Assembly (NCBI GenBank): GCA_004005435.1
Contig: RZWH01000008.1
Location: 124,001 to 188,000, forward strand
Source: Rhodobacteraceae bacterium CCMM004
GTDB taxonomy: Bacteria > Pseudomonadota > Alphaproteobacteria > Rhodobacterales > Rhodobacteraceae
Direction of reading: 5' to 3'
DNA length: 64,000 nt
The position numbers were made by a program, and so were the translations under genes. Under the pieces are notes generated by a model. It was not told the origin of the DNA. It worked only from the letters and a program-made list of their open reading frames with translations, and ran no database searches. Positions within the stretch are counted from its first letter, which is position 1; every line of letters starts with the position of its first letter. This document shows positions 45,830 through 54,663 of this stretch, piece by piece.

Positions 45830-46780
45830 GTGACAGATTTCCGCGCCCCGGGGTCCCCCGACATGTTCGCGCCGCGCTATACCGGGCTGGCGACCTTCAT
45901 GCGCACGCCTGTGGCCGAGAGCCTCGACGGGTTGGACATCGCGCTGTTCGGCATCCCCTACGACGGCGCGCTGACCAACCGCCCCGGCGCGCGCCACGGG
46001 CCGCGCGAGGTGCGCAACCAGTCGAGCCTGATGCGGGCGATCAACCACGCCACGCGGGTCGACCCCTACGCGCTGTGCCGCATCGCCGACGCGGGCGACG
46101 TGCCGATGACGTCGGTGTTCGACATCGCGGCGACCCATGGGGACATCGCCGCGTTCGTCCGCGGGCTGGTCGAGGCGCGGGTGACGCCCTTGGCCTGCGG
46201 CGGCGATCATTCGGTGACCCTGCCGATCCTGCGGGCCCTGGCCAAGGAACCGCTGGCGCTGATCCATATCGACGCCCATACCGACACCTGGGACAGTTTC
46301 CAGGGGTCCAAGTTCAACCACGGCGCCCCGTTCCGCCGCGCCCACGAGGAGGGGCTGATCGACCCCGCCCGCACGATCCAGATCGGCATCCGCGGGGCGC
46401 AGAACGTGGCCGAGGGCTGGGACTATTCCGAGGCTGCCGGGATGCGCGTGATGTTCGTCGAAGAGGTGCAGCGGCGCGGCATCGACGCCGTCGTCGAAGA
46501 GGCGCACAAGGTGGTCGGAGACGCCCCGGTCTATCTGAGCTTCGACATCGACAGCATCGACCCCGCCTTCGCCCCCGGCACCGGCACGCCCGAGATCGCC
46601 GGACTGACCACGCCCGAGGCGATGGCGCTGTTGCGGGGGCTCCGCGGGCTGAACTATGTCGGCGCCGACGTGGTCGAGGTGTCGCCACCTTTCGACGTCG
46701 GCGGTCTGACCGCGCTGACCGGGGCGACGGTGATGTATGAGCTGCTCTGCCTTCTGGCGGAGAGCCGGTCGGGCGGCTGA
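45830..46780 (+). CDS. Ureohydrolase, agmatinase/guanidino-acid hydrolase type (first copy)
   Basis: A 316-residue arginase-fold enzyme that cleaves a guanidino group to urea. Mn-binding motifs: 'ACGGDHSVTLPI' (His), 'LIHIDAHTDTWD' (Asp, His, Asp) and 'LSFDIDSIDPAFAPGTGTPE' (Asp, Asp). 'GIPYDGALTNRPGARHGPREVR' is typical of the agmatinase branch. The start is GTG at 45830 after AAAGGG. The actual substrate (agmatine, guanidinobutyrate, guanidine, other) cannot be told from sequence. A second, divergent copy lies at 49249. Confidence 0.9.
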   Translation: MTDFRAPGSPDMFAPRYTGLATFMRTPVAESLDGLDIALFGIPYDGALTNRPGARHGPREVRNQSSLMRAINHATRVDPYALCRIADAGDVPMTSVFDIAATHGDIAAFVRGLVEARVTPLACGGDHSVTLPILRALAKEPLALIHIDAHTDTWDSFQGSKFNHGAPFRRAHEEGLIDPARTIQIGIRGAQNVAEGWDYSEAAGMRVMFVEEVQRRGIDAVVEEAHKVVGDAPVYLSFDIDSIDPAFAPGTGTPEIAGLTTPEAMALLRGLRGLNYVGADVVEVSPPFDVGGLTALTGATVMYELLCLLAESRSGG

Positions 46781-46785
46781 CCGCC

Positions 46786-47874
46786 GTGGCGGGCGCAGGG
46801 CAGACAGCAGTCGGCCGCCTGGCCGAAAGCGGCGGCCTGGCCGGGGCGCACACCCCGCTCGGCGTGGACGAGGCGCAGGAGATCCTACGCGCGCATTACG
46901 GCCGCGAGGGCACGCTCACGCGGTTCGAGACGGAAAAGGACGACACCTTCCGCGTCACCGGCGCCGACGGCCGCCGCCACGTGCTGAAGATCTCCAACGC
47001 GGACGAAGACCCCGCGGAGGTGGACCTCCAGAACGCGGTGCTGGAGCATGTGGCCGGCCGCGATCCCGCGTTGCCGGTGCCCCGCGTCGTGCCCGATGTC
47101 CACGGGCGCCGGATGGCCCCGGCCGAGCCGCTCGACGGGCCGCCGCGCCTGGTCCGGCTCTTGACCTATCTCGACGGAACGCCGCTCTGCGAGACGGAGT
47201 CGACCCCCGCGGAGCGGGTGCAGGTCGGCCGGATCCTCGCGCGGCTGCGGCTGGCGACCGCGGGCTTCTCCCACCCCGGCGCCAGCCGCGTCTATGCCTG
47301 GGACGTGCAGCACCTGCCACGTCTCGCCGACCTGTTGGACGAGGTGGCGGATCCGGCGCAGCGCGCGGCGCTCACCGCCGGGATGAGTCGGTTCCTCGCC
47401 ATCGCCGACCGGCTCGACGGCTGCCGCCGCCAGGTCCTGCACAACGACTTCAGCAAGTCCAACATCGTGGTCGACCACGACGCCCCCCACTTCGTCACCG
47501 GAATCATCGACTTCGGCGACACCGTCCACACCGCCATCGCCGTCGACGTGTCCACGGCGCTGCTCAACCAGTTGCCGGAAACGCCGGACGAAGACCTTTT
47601 CGCCCGCGGCCGCGACGTGCTCCGCGGTTACCTGGAGGTCGCCGACCTCACCGACAACGAACGCGCGCTGATCCCGCATCTGGTGATGGGCCGGGTGGTG
47701 GCGCGGGCGCTCCTGACCCTGTGGCGGGCGCGTCTGTTCCCTGGCAATCGCCGCTATATTCTGCGCAACACCGAACAAGGGTGGCACCAGCTCGACTGGT
47801 TTCTCGCCCGAGACATTGACACGGTGTCCCAGACGCTGATGCCGTCCGCCCAGACCCAAGGATCCCGGCCATGA
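46786..47874 (+). CDS. APH-fold kinase (hydroxylysine kinase-like)
   Basis: A 362-residue aminoglycoside-phosphotransferase-fold kinase. The N-lobe has 'TEKDDTFRVTGADGRRHVLKISN' (Lys for ATP), the catalytic loop is 'QVLHNDFSKSNIVVDHD' (HND...N) and the metal Asp is in 'GIIDFGDTVHT'. It resembles human hydroxylysine kinase and the kinase domain often fused to class III aminotransferase-like phospho-lyases. It starts at GTG 46786 and overlaps the PLP enzyme gene by 4 bases, so a phosphorylated amine or amino acid intermediate is likely. Confidence 0.85.
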   Translation: MAGAGQTAVGRLAESGGLAGAHTPLGVDEAQEILRAHYGREGTLTRFETEKDDTFRVTGADGRRHVLKISNADEDPAEVDLQNAVLEHVAGRDPALPVPRVVPDVHGRRMAPAEPLDGPPRLVRLLTYLDGTPLCETESTPAERVQVGRILARLRLATAGFSHPGASRVYAWDVQHLPRLADLLDEVADPAQRAALTAGMSRFLAIADRLDGCRRQVLHNDFSKSNIVVDHDAPHFVTGIIDFGDTVHTAIAVDVSTALLNQLPETPDEDLFARGRDVLRGYLEVADLTDNERALIPHLVMGRVVARALLTLWRARLFPGNRRYILRNTEQGWHQLDWFLARDIDTVSQTLMPSAQTQGSRP

Positions 47875-49223
47875 CCATCGCCCAGACCAGAGGCAAACGC
47901 GGCAAGATGGTGAACGGGTTCGACCCCGCGACCGCGGCGGATCTCGCCCCCCGGACCCGAGATGCCATCGAGCGGCGGGCGCGGCTGCTCGGCCCCGCCT
48001 ACCGCCTCTTCTATGCCGATCCGGTGGAGGTGGTGCGCGGCCGGGGCGTGTTCCTCTACGATGCCCAGGGCAACGAGTATCTCGACGCCTACAACAACGT
48101 GGTGTCGGTCGGGCACTGCAACCCCCATGTGAACGCCGCCGTCGCCGCGCAGATGGACACGCTCTGCACCCATACGCGGTATATCCAGGACGGCATCCTC
48201 GACTTTGCCGAGACGCTGCTCGGCACCTTCGAGGACGACATCGGCCATGCGATGTTCACCTGCACCGGGTCCGAGGCCAACGACCTGGCACTCAGGATGG
48301 CCAAGTATCACACCGGCGCCGAAGGGATCGTCGTCACCGCCGAAGCCTACCACGGCAACTCCGAGCTGACGTCGGGCTTTTCCCCCTCGATGGGCGAGAA
48401 CTCGCGGCTGGGCACCTGGGTGCGGCGAGTGCCCGCGCCCGACACCTACCGGGTCGACGCGGCCGACTTGGGCGCCTGGCTGGCCGAGCGGGTGAGCGCG
48501 CAGATCCACGATCTGCGCCGCCGCGGTCAGGGGATCGCCGCCTTCGTCGCCGACAGCCTGTTCTCGTCCGACGGCGTCTTCGCACACGATCCCGCGATGC
48601 TGGCCCCAGTGGTGGAGGTGGTGCGCGCCGCCGGCGGCGTCTTCGTCGCCGACGAGGTGCAGTGCGGCTTTGCCCGGACGGGCAGCCACATGTGGGGCTA
48701 TCAGCGGCACGGGGTGGTGCCCGACATCGTCACGATGGGCAAGCCCATGGGCAACGGCTATCCGGTGGCGGGGATCGCCGTGCGCCCCGAGATCGCCGCC
48801 GCCTTCGGTCACGACATGCGGTATTTCAACACCTTCGGCGGCAACACGGTGGCGATGGCCGCGGCGCGCGCGACGCTGGAGGTGATCCAGGGCGAGAACC
48901 TCCAGGCCAACAGCGCGCGGGTGGGCGGCGTGCTCAAGGACGGTCTGACCGCCGTGGCCGCGCGGCACGAGCGCATCGGCGACGTGCGCGGCGCAGGGCT
49001 CTATCTGGGCGTCGAGATGGTGTCGGACCCCGAGACCAAGACCCCCGACAGCGCCGCCGCCCTGGCACTGGTCAACGAGATGCGCCGCCGCCGGGTGCTG
49101 ATCTCGGCCACCGGCCCCTATGCCAACGTGCTCAAGATCCGGCCGCAACTGATCTTTGGCGAGGACCACGCCGACCGGTTCCTGACCGCGTTCGAGGCCG
49201 CCCTCGACACGGTCCTGCGATGA
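47871..49223 (+). CDS. Class III PLP enzyme, phospho-lyase-like aminotransferase
   Basis: A 450-residue PLP enzyme. Opening 'LYDAQGNEYLDAYNNVVSVGHCNPHVNAAV' and 'THTRYIQDGILDFAETL' resemble ethanolamine-phosphate and 5-phosphohydroxylysine phospho-lyases, 'CTGSEANDLALRMAK' binds the PLP phosphate, 'VADEVQCGFARTG' holds the PLP Asp, and 'MGKPMGNGYP' the lysine (about residue 290). Paired with the kinase, the expected chemistry is removal of phosphate and ammonia to give a semialdehyde; ordinary transamination is the alternative. Confidence 0.87.
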   Translation: MTIAQTRGKRGKMVNGFDPATAADLAPRTRDAIERRARLLGPAYRLFYADPVEVVRGRGVFLYDAQGNEYLDAYNNVVSVGHCNPHVNAAVAAQMDTLCTHTRYIQDGILDFAETLLGTFEDDIGHAMFTCTGSEANDLALRMAKYHTGAEGIVVTAEAYHGNSELTSGFSPSMGENSRLGTWVRRVPAPDTYRVDAADLGAWLAERVSAQIHDLRRRGQGIAAFVADSLFSSDGVFAHDPAMLAPVVEVVRAAGGVFVADEVQCGFARTGSHMWGYQRHGVVPDIVTMGKPMGNGYPVAGIAVRPEIAAAFGHDMRYFNTFGGNTVAMAAARATLEVIQGENLQANSARVGGVLKDGLTAVAARHERIGDVRGAGLYLGVEMVSDPETKTPDSAAALALVNEMRRRRVLISATGPYANVLKIRPQLIFGEDHADRFLTAFEAALDTVLR

Positions 49224-49248
49224 CCCGCCGCCCCGCAAGGAGACCGCG

Positions 49249-50217
49249 ATGAGCAGCCATGGTTATGAGGGCGGTCGCCTGAATCTGCCCTTCGTCGGCA
49301 TCGCCACCTTCGGCAAGAACCCCTACGTCGCCGACTGGGACGCCATCGACGCCGACGTGGCGGTCCTGGGCGCGCCGTTCGACTTCGGCACCCAGTTCCG
49401 GGCCGGGGCGCGGTTCGGCCCCCGGGCGATCCGCGAGGCGTCGACGCTGTTCTCCTTCGGCCATGGCGGCGCCTACGACTTCGAGGACGACATCGTCTAT
49501 CTGCCCGCGGGCGGCTGCCGCATCGTCGATCTGGGCGACGCCGACATCGTCCACACCGACACCCGGACGAGCCATGCCAACATCGCGCACGGGGTGCGCA
49601 AATGCCTCGACGCCGGGGCGCTGCCGGTGGTTTTGGGCGGCGATCATTCGGTCAATATCCCCTGCATCGCCGCCTTCGAGGAGGACTGCGCCCGGAACGG
49701 GCCGATCCACGTGGTGCAGATCGACGCCCATCTCGATTTCGTCGACGAGCGCCACGGGGTGCGCTACGGCCACGGCAACCCGATGCGCCGCGCGGCCGAG
49801 CGGGGGTATGTCTCGGGCCTCACCCAAATCGGCATCCGCAACGTGTCGTCCACGGCCAAGGAGGGCTACGACGACGCCCGCGCCATGGGGTCCGACATCC
49901 TGAGCGTGCGACAGGCGCGCCGGCTGGGCACGGCGGGCCTGCTGGAGCGGATCCCCGCGGGCGGGCGCCTCTATCTCACCATCGACATCGACGGCTTCGA
50001 CCCCTCCATCGCGCCCGGCACGGGCACGCCCAGCCACGGAGGGTTCCTCTACTACGAGGTGCTGGAGCTGCTCGACGGGCTGGCGCGGCGCGGCTCCGTT
50101 GTCGGGGTGGACCTGGTCGAGGTCGCCCCCGACTACGACCACAGCGGCACCACCGCGATCCTGGCCGCGCAGGTTCTGATGAACCTCATCGGGCGCATCC
50201 TGCATCACCGGCCGTGA
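49249..50217 (+). CDS. Ureohydrolase (second copy)
   Basis: A 322-residue arginase-fold enzyme with intact Mn motifs: 'VLGGDHSVNIPC', 'VQIDAHLDFVDE' and 'LTIDIDGFDPSIAPGTGTPS'. It differs from the first copy in the loop after the Asp-His-x-Asp motif (LDFVDE against TDTWD) and in the N-terminus ('LNLPFVGIATFGKNPY'), so substrate specificity probably differs. The branch includes agmatinases, guanidinobutyrases, guanidinopropionases and guanidine hydrolases. The start follows AAGGAG. Confidence 0.9.
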   Translation: MSSHGYEGGRLNLPFVGIATFGKNPYVADWDAIDADVAVLGAPFDFGTQFRAGARFGPRAIREASTLFSFGHGGAYDFEDDIVYLPAGGCRIVDLGDADIVHTDTRTSHANIAHGVRKCLDAGALPVVLGGDHSVNIPCIAAFEEDCARNGPIHVVQIDAHLDFVDERHGVRYGHGNPMRRAAERGYVSGLTQIGIRNVSSTAKEGYDDARAMGSDILSVRQARRLGTAGLLERIPAGGRLYLTIDIDGFDPSIAPGTGTPSHGGFLYYEVLELLDGLARRGSVVGVDLVEVAPDYDHSGTTAILAAQVLMNLIGRILHHRP

Positions 50218-50432
50218 CGCGGCGCGGTCAGGCCCGCCCGTCCCCGCGGCGCCGCAAAACGCGGCGCGCGGACGTAATTCCGAACAATTAAGCTGCAATT
50301 CATAGATACGACGATCTTTGTCGATGTAACGTGGGGACATGCGCTATTTTTCCAGCCCGCCGCCCCCGTGTCTGATGGCCGTCATGAGTGGGGCGGCAGA
50401 CCCCGAACCAAGCCCAGCAAGGAGAGACGACA
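50218..50432. promoter_or_regulatory. Gap upstream of the NitT/TauT-type binding-protein gene
   Basis: 215 bases including an AT-rich part (50278-50355) that contrasts with the surroundings and probably holds a separate promoter. A small inverted repeat (CGACGATC-TTT-GTCG) lies at about 50310-50324. I looked for guanidine riboswitch hallmarks because of the ureohydrolases and found none. An AAGGAG site precedes the next ATG. Confidence 0.4.
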
Positions 50433-51461
50433 ATGCACCACAGACCCGCCCGCGGCCGCGCCGCCAAGGGGCTTCTCGCCCCCCTCGCCCTCGCCGTCGC
50501 CACCGTGGCCGGCACCGCACCCGCCTCCGCCGACGATGAGATCCGCTGCATCTTTCCGTTCTGGTTCGGCTTCGCCCCGGTCTTCGTCGCCCAGGAAGAG
50601 GGCTATTTCGAGAACGAGGGGCTGGAGGTCAGCACCGCCTTCGACAACGACAGAGCCAACGTTCTGCCGGCCATGGCCAGCGGTTCGATCGACTGCACCA
50701 TGCGCACCATCGGCGAATCCATGTCGCGGCCGCGCAGCAACGACACCACCGGGACGGTGATCGGCACCATCGACATCTCGGTCGGCGCCGACGGCGTCGT
50801 CGCGGCCGGCGACATTGAAACGGTCGAGGATCTGATCGGCAAGACCTTCGCCGGCGAGATCAACCACCCTGGCACCACGCTGGTGCAGTTCGCCCTGTCG
50901 GAGATGGGCAAGAGCATCGATGACGTCGACATCCGCCTGATCGCCACCGACGATTCCGCGGCCGTGTTCGAGGATTCCAGCGTCGCCGCCGTCGCCACCT
51001 GGGAGCCGATGATGAGCAGCATCGTCCGCGGCTCGTCCCGCGAGGGCGCGCACCTCCTGCTGACCTCGGCCGACTACGAGGGACTGATCACCGACGTGAT
51101 CATCGTCCGCACCGAGGATCTGCAGGAGAACCCCGAGAAATATGCCAAGTTCCTGCGTGGCATCTATCGGGCCATCGACCTCTATATGGAGGATCCCGAC
51201 CGCTTCATCGCGATCTCGGCGCCGTTCTTCGACACCCCCGACGCCGAGATGAAGGAGGCGCTGGAGGGCGTGAAATACACTTCCTACGAAGAGAGCGTCG
51301 AATACCTGCCCTCGGCCGACGGCGAGGGCAAACTCAAGAGCGTGTTCGACTCCTTCAACGAGATCAACGTCGCGCTCGACCTCCAGGACGGGCCCTTGGA
51401 CTACAGCCCCTACGTGGACGGCTCGGTGCTGGACGGCCTGTTCGACGGCCACGAGCGCTGA
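50433..51461 (+). CDS. NitT/TauT-type ABC transporter substrate-binding protein
   Basis: A 342-residue periplasmic protein with an Arg-rich signal peptide ('MHHRPARGRAAKGLLAPLALAVATVAGTAPASA'). The mature start 'IRCIFPFWFGFAPVFVAQEEGYFENEGLEV' is the classic NMT1/THI5/SsuA/TauA opening, followed by 'VEDLIGKTFAGEINHPGTTLVQFAL' and 'VAAVATWEPMMSSIV'. Such proteins bind small nitrogen or sulfur compounds. An 11-bp hairpin follows the gene. Confidence 0.92.
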   Translation: MHHRPARGRAAKGLLAPLALAVATVAGTAPASADDEIRCIFPFWFGFAPVFVAQEEGYFENEGLEVSTAFDNDRANVLPAMASGSIDCTMRTIGESMSRPRSNDTTGTVIGTIDISVGADGVVAAGDIETVEDLIGKTFAGEINHPGTTLVQFALSEMGKSIDDVDIRLIATDDSAAVFEDSSVAAVATWEPMMSSIVRGSSREGAHLLLTSADYEGLITDVIIVRTEDLQENPEKYAKFLRGIYRAIDLYMEDPDRFIAISAPFFDTPDAEMKEALEGVKYTSYEESVEYLPSADGEGKLKSVFDSFNEINVALDLQDGPLDYSPYVDGSVLDGLFDGHER

Positions 51462-51469
51462 GGCGCCCC

Positions 51470-51504
51470 GCCGCGCCCGGACCCCGTCGCGGGCCGGGCG
51501 CGGC
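51470..51504 (+). terminator. Intercistronic hairpin after the binding-protein gene
   Basis: Perfect 11-bp arms (GCCGCGCCCGG 51470-51480 and CCGGGCGCGGC 51494-51504) around a 13-base loop, 9 bases after the stop. No T-run, so it probably protects the upstream mRNA rather than ending transcription. Confidence 0.55.
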
Positions 51505-51538
51505 CCCTTCACGCCCCTTCGGATTGGAAAGACCGCCG

Positions 51539-52327
51539 GTGCCGCAGTCGCTCTTCGCCTTTCGCAAATCCCTCGACCGCCGCACCGAGATGGTGCTGGG
51601 CGTGCTGGGATTCATCCTGTTCCTGTCCGCCTGGCACCTGACCGCGGTGTCCGGCGCGATCCGGCCCGAGTTCCTGCCCACACCGCTGGCCGTGGCCGAG
51701 GCCTTCGTGCGGCTGTTCACCGAACGCGGGTTTGCCGAGGACATCGTGATCAGCGTCGGGCGGGTGTGGTTCGCATTCCTGCTGTCGGTGGCCGTCGCGG
51801 TGCCTCTGGGCCTCTACATGAGCACCTACCGGGTGGTGGGCGCGATCCTGGAGCCGTTCATCGACTTCGTCCGCTACCTGCCGGTGCCGGCCCTGGTGCC
51901 GCTCCTGGTGATCTGGTTCGGGGTCGGCGAGGCGTCCAAGATCGCGGTTCTGTGGATGGGCACGTTTTTCCAACTGATCCTGCTGATCGCCGACGACACC
52001 AAACGGGTCCCGGCCGAGTATGTCGAGGCGGGCCACACGCTGGGTGCCTCGAACGGCGAGATCATGCGCCACATCATCATCCCCGCCGCCCTGCCCAACA
52101 TGATCGACAACCTGCGCATCACGCTGGGCTGGTGCTGGACCTACCTGATCATCGCCGAGATCGTCGCGGCCAATTCGGGCATCGGCCACGTCATTTGGTC
52201 GCTGCGCCGCTTCGTCAAGACGCCCGAGGTCATGGCCGGGATCATCGCCATCGGCATCATCGGGCTGCTGACGGACCAGGCGTTCCGCTACGCCCACCGC
52301 CGCGCCTTTGCCTATCTGCGGAAGTGA
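51539..52327 (+). CDS. NitT/TauT-type ABC transporter permease
   Basis: A 262-residue inner-membrane protein with six helices ('MVLGVLGFILFLSAWHLTA', 'VWFAFLLSVAVAVPLGLYM' and others) and the EAA-type loop 'YVEAGHTLGASNGEIMRHIIIPAALPNMIDNLR', typical of SsuC/TauC. GTG at 51539 after a GGAAAG site is preferred; TTG at 51524 is possible. It is followed after 3 bases by the ATPase gene. Confidence 0.92.
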   Translation: MPQSLFAFRKSLDRRTEMVLGVLGFILFLSAWHLTAVSGAIRPEFLPTPLAVAEAFVRLFTERGFAEDIVISVGRVWFAFLLSVAVAVPLGLYMSTYRVVGAILEPFIDFVRYLPVPALVPLLVIWFGVGEASKIAVLWMGTFFQLILLIADDTKRVPAEYVEAGHTLGASNGEIMRHIIIPAALPNMIDNLRITLGWCWTYLIIAEIVAANSGIGHVIWSLRRFVKTPEVMAGIIAIGIIGLLTDQAFRYAHRRAFAYLRK

Positions 52328-52330
52328 GCG

Positions 52331-53131
52331 ATGCAGAATTTCATCGAAATATCAGATATCTCCAAGACCTACTGGTCCGCCGACGGCAAGACCGAGACCA
52401 AGGTGGTCCTGCCCCTGTCGATGACCGTCGCCGAGGGCGAGATGGTGATGTTCCTCGGTCCCTCGGGCTGCGGCAAGACCACGTTAATGCGCATGGTCGG
52501 CGGGCTGGAGACGCCCGAGGCAGGCACCATCGCACTGCGCGGCGAGCGGCTGGCCGGGCCCGACCGGAGGCGCGGCATGGTGTTTCAGTCCTACTCGTCC
52601 TTTCCCTGGCTGACGGTCCGCGACAACATCCGCTTCGGCACCCGCTATCGCCGCGACCTGAGCAAGGCGGAAAAGGACGAGATCACCGACCACTATCTCC
52701 AGATGGTGGGTTTGGGCCGCTACCGAAACTTCTACACCAATCGGATCTCGGGCGGGATGCGCCAGAGGGTGGCCATCGCCCGCACCCTCGCCTCGTCGCC
52801 AGACGTGTTGTTGATGGACGAACCCTTCGGTGCGCTCGATGCGCAGACGCGCGAGTTCCTCCAGTTCCAGCTCATGGACATCAACACCCGCGAAAAGAAG
52901 ACGACGATCTTCGTCACCCATGACGTGGAGGAGGCGATCCTCTTGGCCAACCGCATCGTCATCTTCTCCTCGCGCCCGGCGCGGGTGATCCGAGAGATCG
53001 ACGTCGACGCCCTGATCCCCGCCGAGGACCGGCGCGCGGGGACGGCGGACATGCCCACCTTCTTCGACCTGCGCGCGGAAATCCTCAAGATCATCCGCGA
53101 GGAATACAAGCACAGCCTGGAGGATGCCTGA
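52331..53131 (+). CDS. NitT/TauT-type ABC transporter ATPase
   Basis: A 266-residue ATPase (SsuB/TauB group): Walker A 'GPSGCGKTT' (43-51), 'MVFQSYSSFPWLTVRDNI', signature 'ISGGMRQRVAIARTL', Walker B 'VLLMDEPFGALDAQ', H-loop 'VTHDVEEA'. It completes the importer with the binding protein and permease and overlaps the SDR gene by 8 bases. Confidence 0.94.
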   Translation: MQNFIEISDISKTYWSADGKTETKVVLPLSMTVAEGEMVMFLGPSGCGKTTLMRMVGGLETPEAGTIALRGERLAGPDRRRGMVFQSYSSFPWLTVRDNIRFGTRYRRDLSKAEKDEITDHYLQMVGLGRYRNFYTNRISGGMRQRVAIARTLASSPDVLLMDEPFGALDAQTREFLQFQLMDINTREKKTTIFVTHDVEEAILLANRIVIFSSRPARVIREIDVDALIPAEDRRAGTADMPTFFDLRAEILKIIREEYKHSLEDA

Positions 53132-53906
53132 CGTGAACGAGGATCTGAGCGGCAAGCGGGCGCTGATCACCGGCGCCAACCGCGGCATCGGCCTGGGCCT
53201 GGCGGAGGGGTTTCTGGCCGCGGGTGCCGACGTCGCCATCGCCGCGCTGGAGGACGACGTGGCCGAGGTCGCGGGCGAGTTGAGCGACCGCCACGGCCGG
53301 GCGGTGGCCGGCCATGTCTGCGACATCTCGGACCTCGATCAAGTGCGCGCCCTCGCCGCCGAGGTCGGGGCGGTGGACATCCTGATCAACAACGCGGGCC
53401 TGGAATACATCACCCCCATCTCCGACCCCTCCGAGCGGGTCGACGACACGTTCCGCAAGATCGTCGAGATCAACGTGATCGGCACCTTCTCGGTCACCCG
53501 GCACATGCTGCCCCACATCCCCGAGGGCGGGCGGATCGTGAACACCTCGTCGATGTGGGGCAAGACGGCGGTGGCCGACTTCAGCGCCTATTGCGCGTCC
53601 AAGCACGCGGTGATCGGCCTGACGCGGTCGCTGGCGCGCGAGCTGGCGCCGCGCCGCATCTCGGTCAACGCGGTCTGCCCCGGCTGGGTGCGCACGGTCG
53701 CCTCGATGCGGTCGCTGTCCTTCATGTCCGCGCAGGAGGGGCGCACCGAGGCCGATCTCTTGGCCGAGATCGTCGGCGCCCAGGCGCTCGACGGGCTGAT
53801 GGAGCCCGCCGACATGGTGGCGATGTATCTGTTCCTGGCCGGACCCGCAGCCGACAACATCACCGGCCAGGCGTTCACGGTCGACCGTGGCGAGTTGATG
53901 CAGTGA
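53124..53906 (+). CDS. SDR-family oxidoreductase (first of a pair)
   Basis: A 260-residue classical SDR: 'ITGANRGIGLGLAEGFLAAGADVAI' (13-37), 'NNAGLEY', catalytic Ser in 'NTSSMWGKTAVADFSAYCASKHAV' with YxxxK, and 'CPGWVRT'. It lies after the transporter and 4 bases into the next SDR. The substrate is unknown; a carbonyl formed from the imported compound is a reasonable guess. Confidence 0.88.
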   Translation: MPDVNEDLSGKRALITGANRGIGLGLAEGFLAAGADVAIAALEDDVAEVAGELSDRHGRAVAGHVCDISDLDQVRALAAEVGAVDILINNAGLEYITPISDPSERVDDTFRKIVEINVIGTFSVTRHMLPHIPEGGRIVNTSSMWGKTAVADFSAYCASKHAVIGLTRSLARELAPRRISVNAVCPGWVRTVASMRSLSFMSAQEGRTEADLLAEIVGAQALDGLMEPADMVAMYLFLAGPAADNITGQAFTVDRGELMQ

Positions 53907-54646
53907 CGGGCGTGCTGGAGGGGCAGACCGCGCTCGTCACCGGCGCGGCCCAGGGGATCGGCGCGGCGACGGCGCGGATGCTGGCAGCGGCCGGGGCGCG
54001 CGTCGTCGCCTGCGACCTCAAGGATCCGGGCGCGACGGTGGACGCCATCGCCGCCGGCGGGGGTCGGGCGCGGGGCGCCGTCTGCGACGTCTCCGAGCCC
54101 AAGGCGGTCGAGGCGCTGTTCTCGGAGATCGCCGCGGCCGAAAGCGCGCTCGACATCGCGGTGAACGCCGCGGGCATCCTCCAGGAGGCTCCGTTGCTGC
54201 AAACAACCGCGGAGGACTTCGACCGCACCATCGCGGTGAACCTGCGCGGCAGTTTCCTGGTGGCCCAGGGCGCCGCGCGGGCGATGCAGGGCGCGGCCCG
54301 CGGCCGGATCGTCCTGATCTCGTCGGAACTGGCCTATCTGGGCCGCGCCTCGTTCTCAGCCTATTGCGCGTCCAAGGCGGGGGTGGTCGGGCTCACCCGC
54401 GCGCTGGCCCGCGAACTGGCGCCGGGCATCCAGGTCAACGCCGTCGCGCCCGGCCCCGTCGACACGCCCATGCTGGCGCTGGAGAACATGTCGCAGGAAT
54501 GGATCGACGCCGAGTTCGACGTCCCCCTCGGCCGCATCGGCACGCCGGACGAGATCGCGGGGACGATCCTGTTTCTCTGCGGGCCCCATGGCGGGTTCTT
54601 TACCGGCCAGACGATCAGCCCCAATGGCGGGGCGGTTATGCTTTGA
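53903..54646 (+). CDS. SDR-family oxidoreductase (second of a pair)
   Basis: A 247-residue SDR: 'VTGAAQGIGAATARMLAAAGARVV', 'NAAGI', 'ISSELAYLGRASFSAYCASKAGV' (Ser, YxxxK) and 'APGPVDTPM'. It starts at GTG 53903, overlapping the first SDR stop (GTGA). Sequence is clearly different from its neighbour, so the pair is not a fresh duplication; the two may form a heteromer or act in sequence. Confidence 0.88.
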   Translation: MTGVLEGQTALVTGAAQGIGAATARMLAAAGARVVACDLKDPGATVDAIAAGGGRARGAVCDVSEPKAVEALFSEIAAAESALDIAVNAAGILQEAPLLQTTAEDFDRTIAVNLRGSFLVAQGAARAMQGAARGRIVLISSELAYLGRASFSAYCASKAGVVGLTRALARELAPGIQVNAVAPGPVDTPMLALENMSQEWIDAEFDVPLGRIGTPDEIAGTILFLCGPHGGFFTGQTISPNGGAVML

Positions 54647-54663
54647 CCGAGGGAGGTCTCACG

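Noticed and set aside
46786-47874. Aminoglycoside resistance kinase
   Set aside because: The APH fold is shared, but the overlap with a phospho-lyase-type PLP gene and the metabolic context favour a hydroxyamine or hydroxy-amino-acid kinase.
50218-50432. Guanidine (ykkC-type) riboswitch upstream of the importer
   Set aside because: None of the conserved guanidine-I, -II or -III motifs could be recognised; only a short inverted repeat is present.
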